Assembly (NCBI GenBank): GCA_030427835.1
Contig: JAUICN010000012.1
Location: 1 to 64,000, forward strand
DNA length: 64,000 nt
Origin: Polyangia bacterium
GTDB lineage: Bacteria > Myxococcota_A > Polyangia > Polyangiales > JAUICN01
Reading direction: 5' to 3'
Shown here: piece after piece, positions 63,994 to 64,000 of the stretch
Position numbering within the stretch: the first letter of the stretch is position 1
How the letters are laid out: every line of letters starts with the position of its first letter
The notes under the pieces: generated by a model
Told to the model about the DNA's origin: nothing
Databases searched by the model: none
The model's input: the letters and a program-made list of their open reading frames with translations, nothing else
Translations under genes and position numbers: made by a program

Positions 63994-64000
63994 GCAGTCG

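Overview
GC-rich bacterial chromosomal window, compatible with a Myxococcota/Bradymonadota-like 'deltaproteobacterial' lineage (weak inference from gene content). Housekeeping backbone: dnaB-rplI-rpsR-rpsF-pth-rplY-prs, recA, cinA, glmS, lolA, secA, fur, hppA, fabD, hisIE, mlaE-like permease, tmk, BolA/monothiol glutaredoxin. Interspersed are many lipoprotein/secreted paralogue families. Main non-routine signals: (1) a four-gene operon resembling a type III secretion tip/translocon cassette (LcrG-like, tip-like, YopB/SipB-like, YopD/SipC-like) with no T3SS apparatus in the window; (2) a 167-bp, fully palindromic intergenic repeat with GCGCACCTCATT/AATGAGGTGCGC ends, three full copies plus one internally deleted copy; (3) a second palindromic element with a conserved core and non-homologous but self-complementary outer stems, whose distal arm overlaps the upstream gene's stop codon at both loci; (4) three sigma-54-type -24/-12 promoters, all in front of predicted lipoprotein genes, two with a shared upstream dyad motif; (5) tandem short repeats that re-copy the stop codon at several gene 3' ends; (6) a degenerate IS3-type transposase fragment, a 3'-truncated glycosyltransferase, and a glmS/GT2 divergent pair with overlapping start codons. 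No CRISPR array, rRNA, tRNA or prophage was recognised by eye. All family calls come from reading the translations, without database searches.
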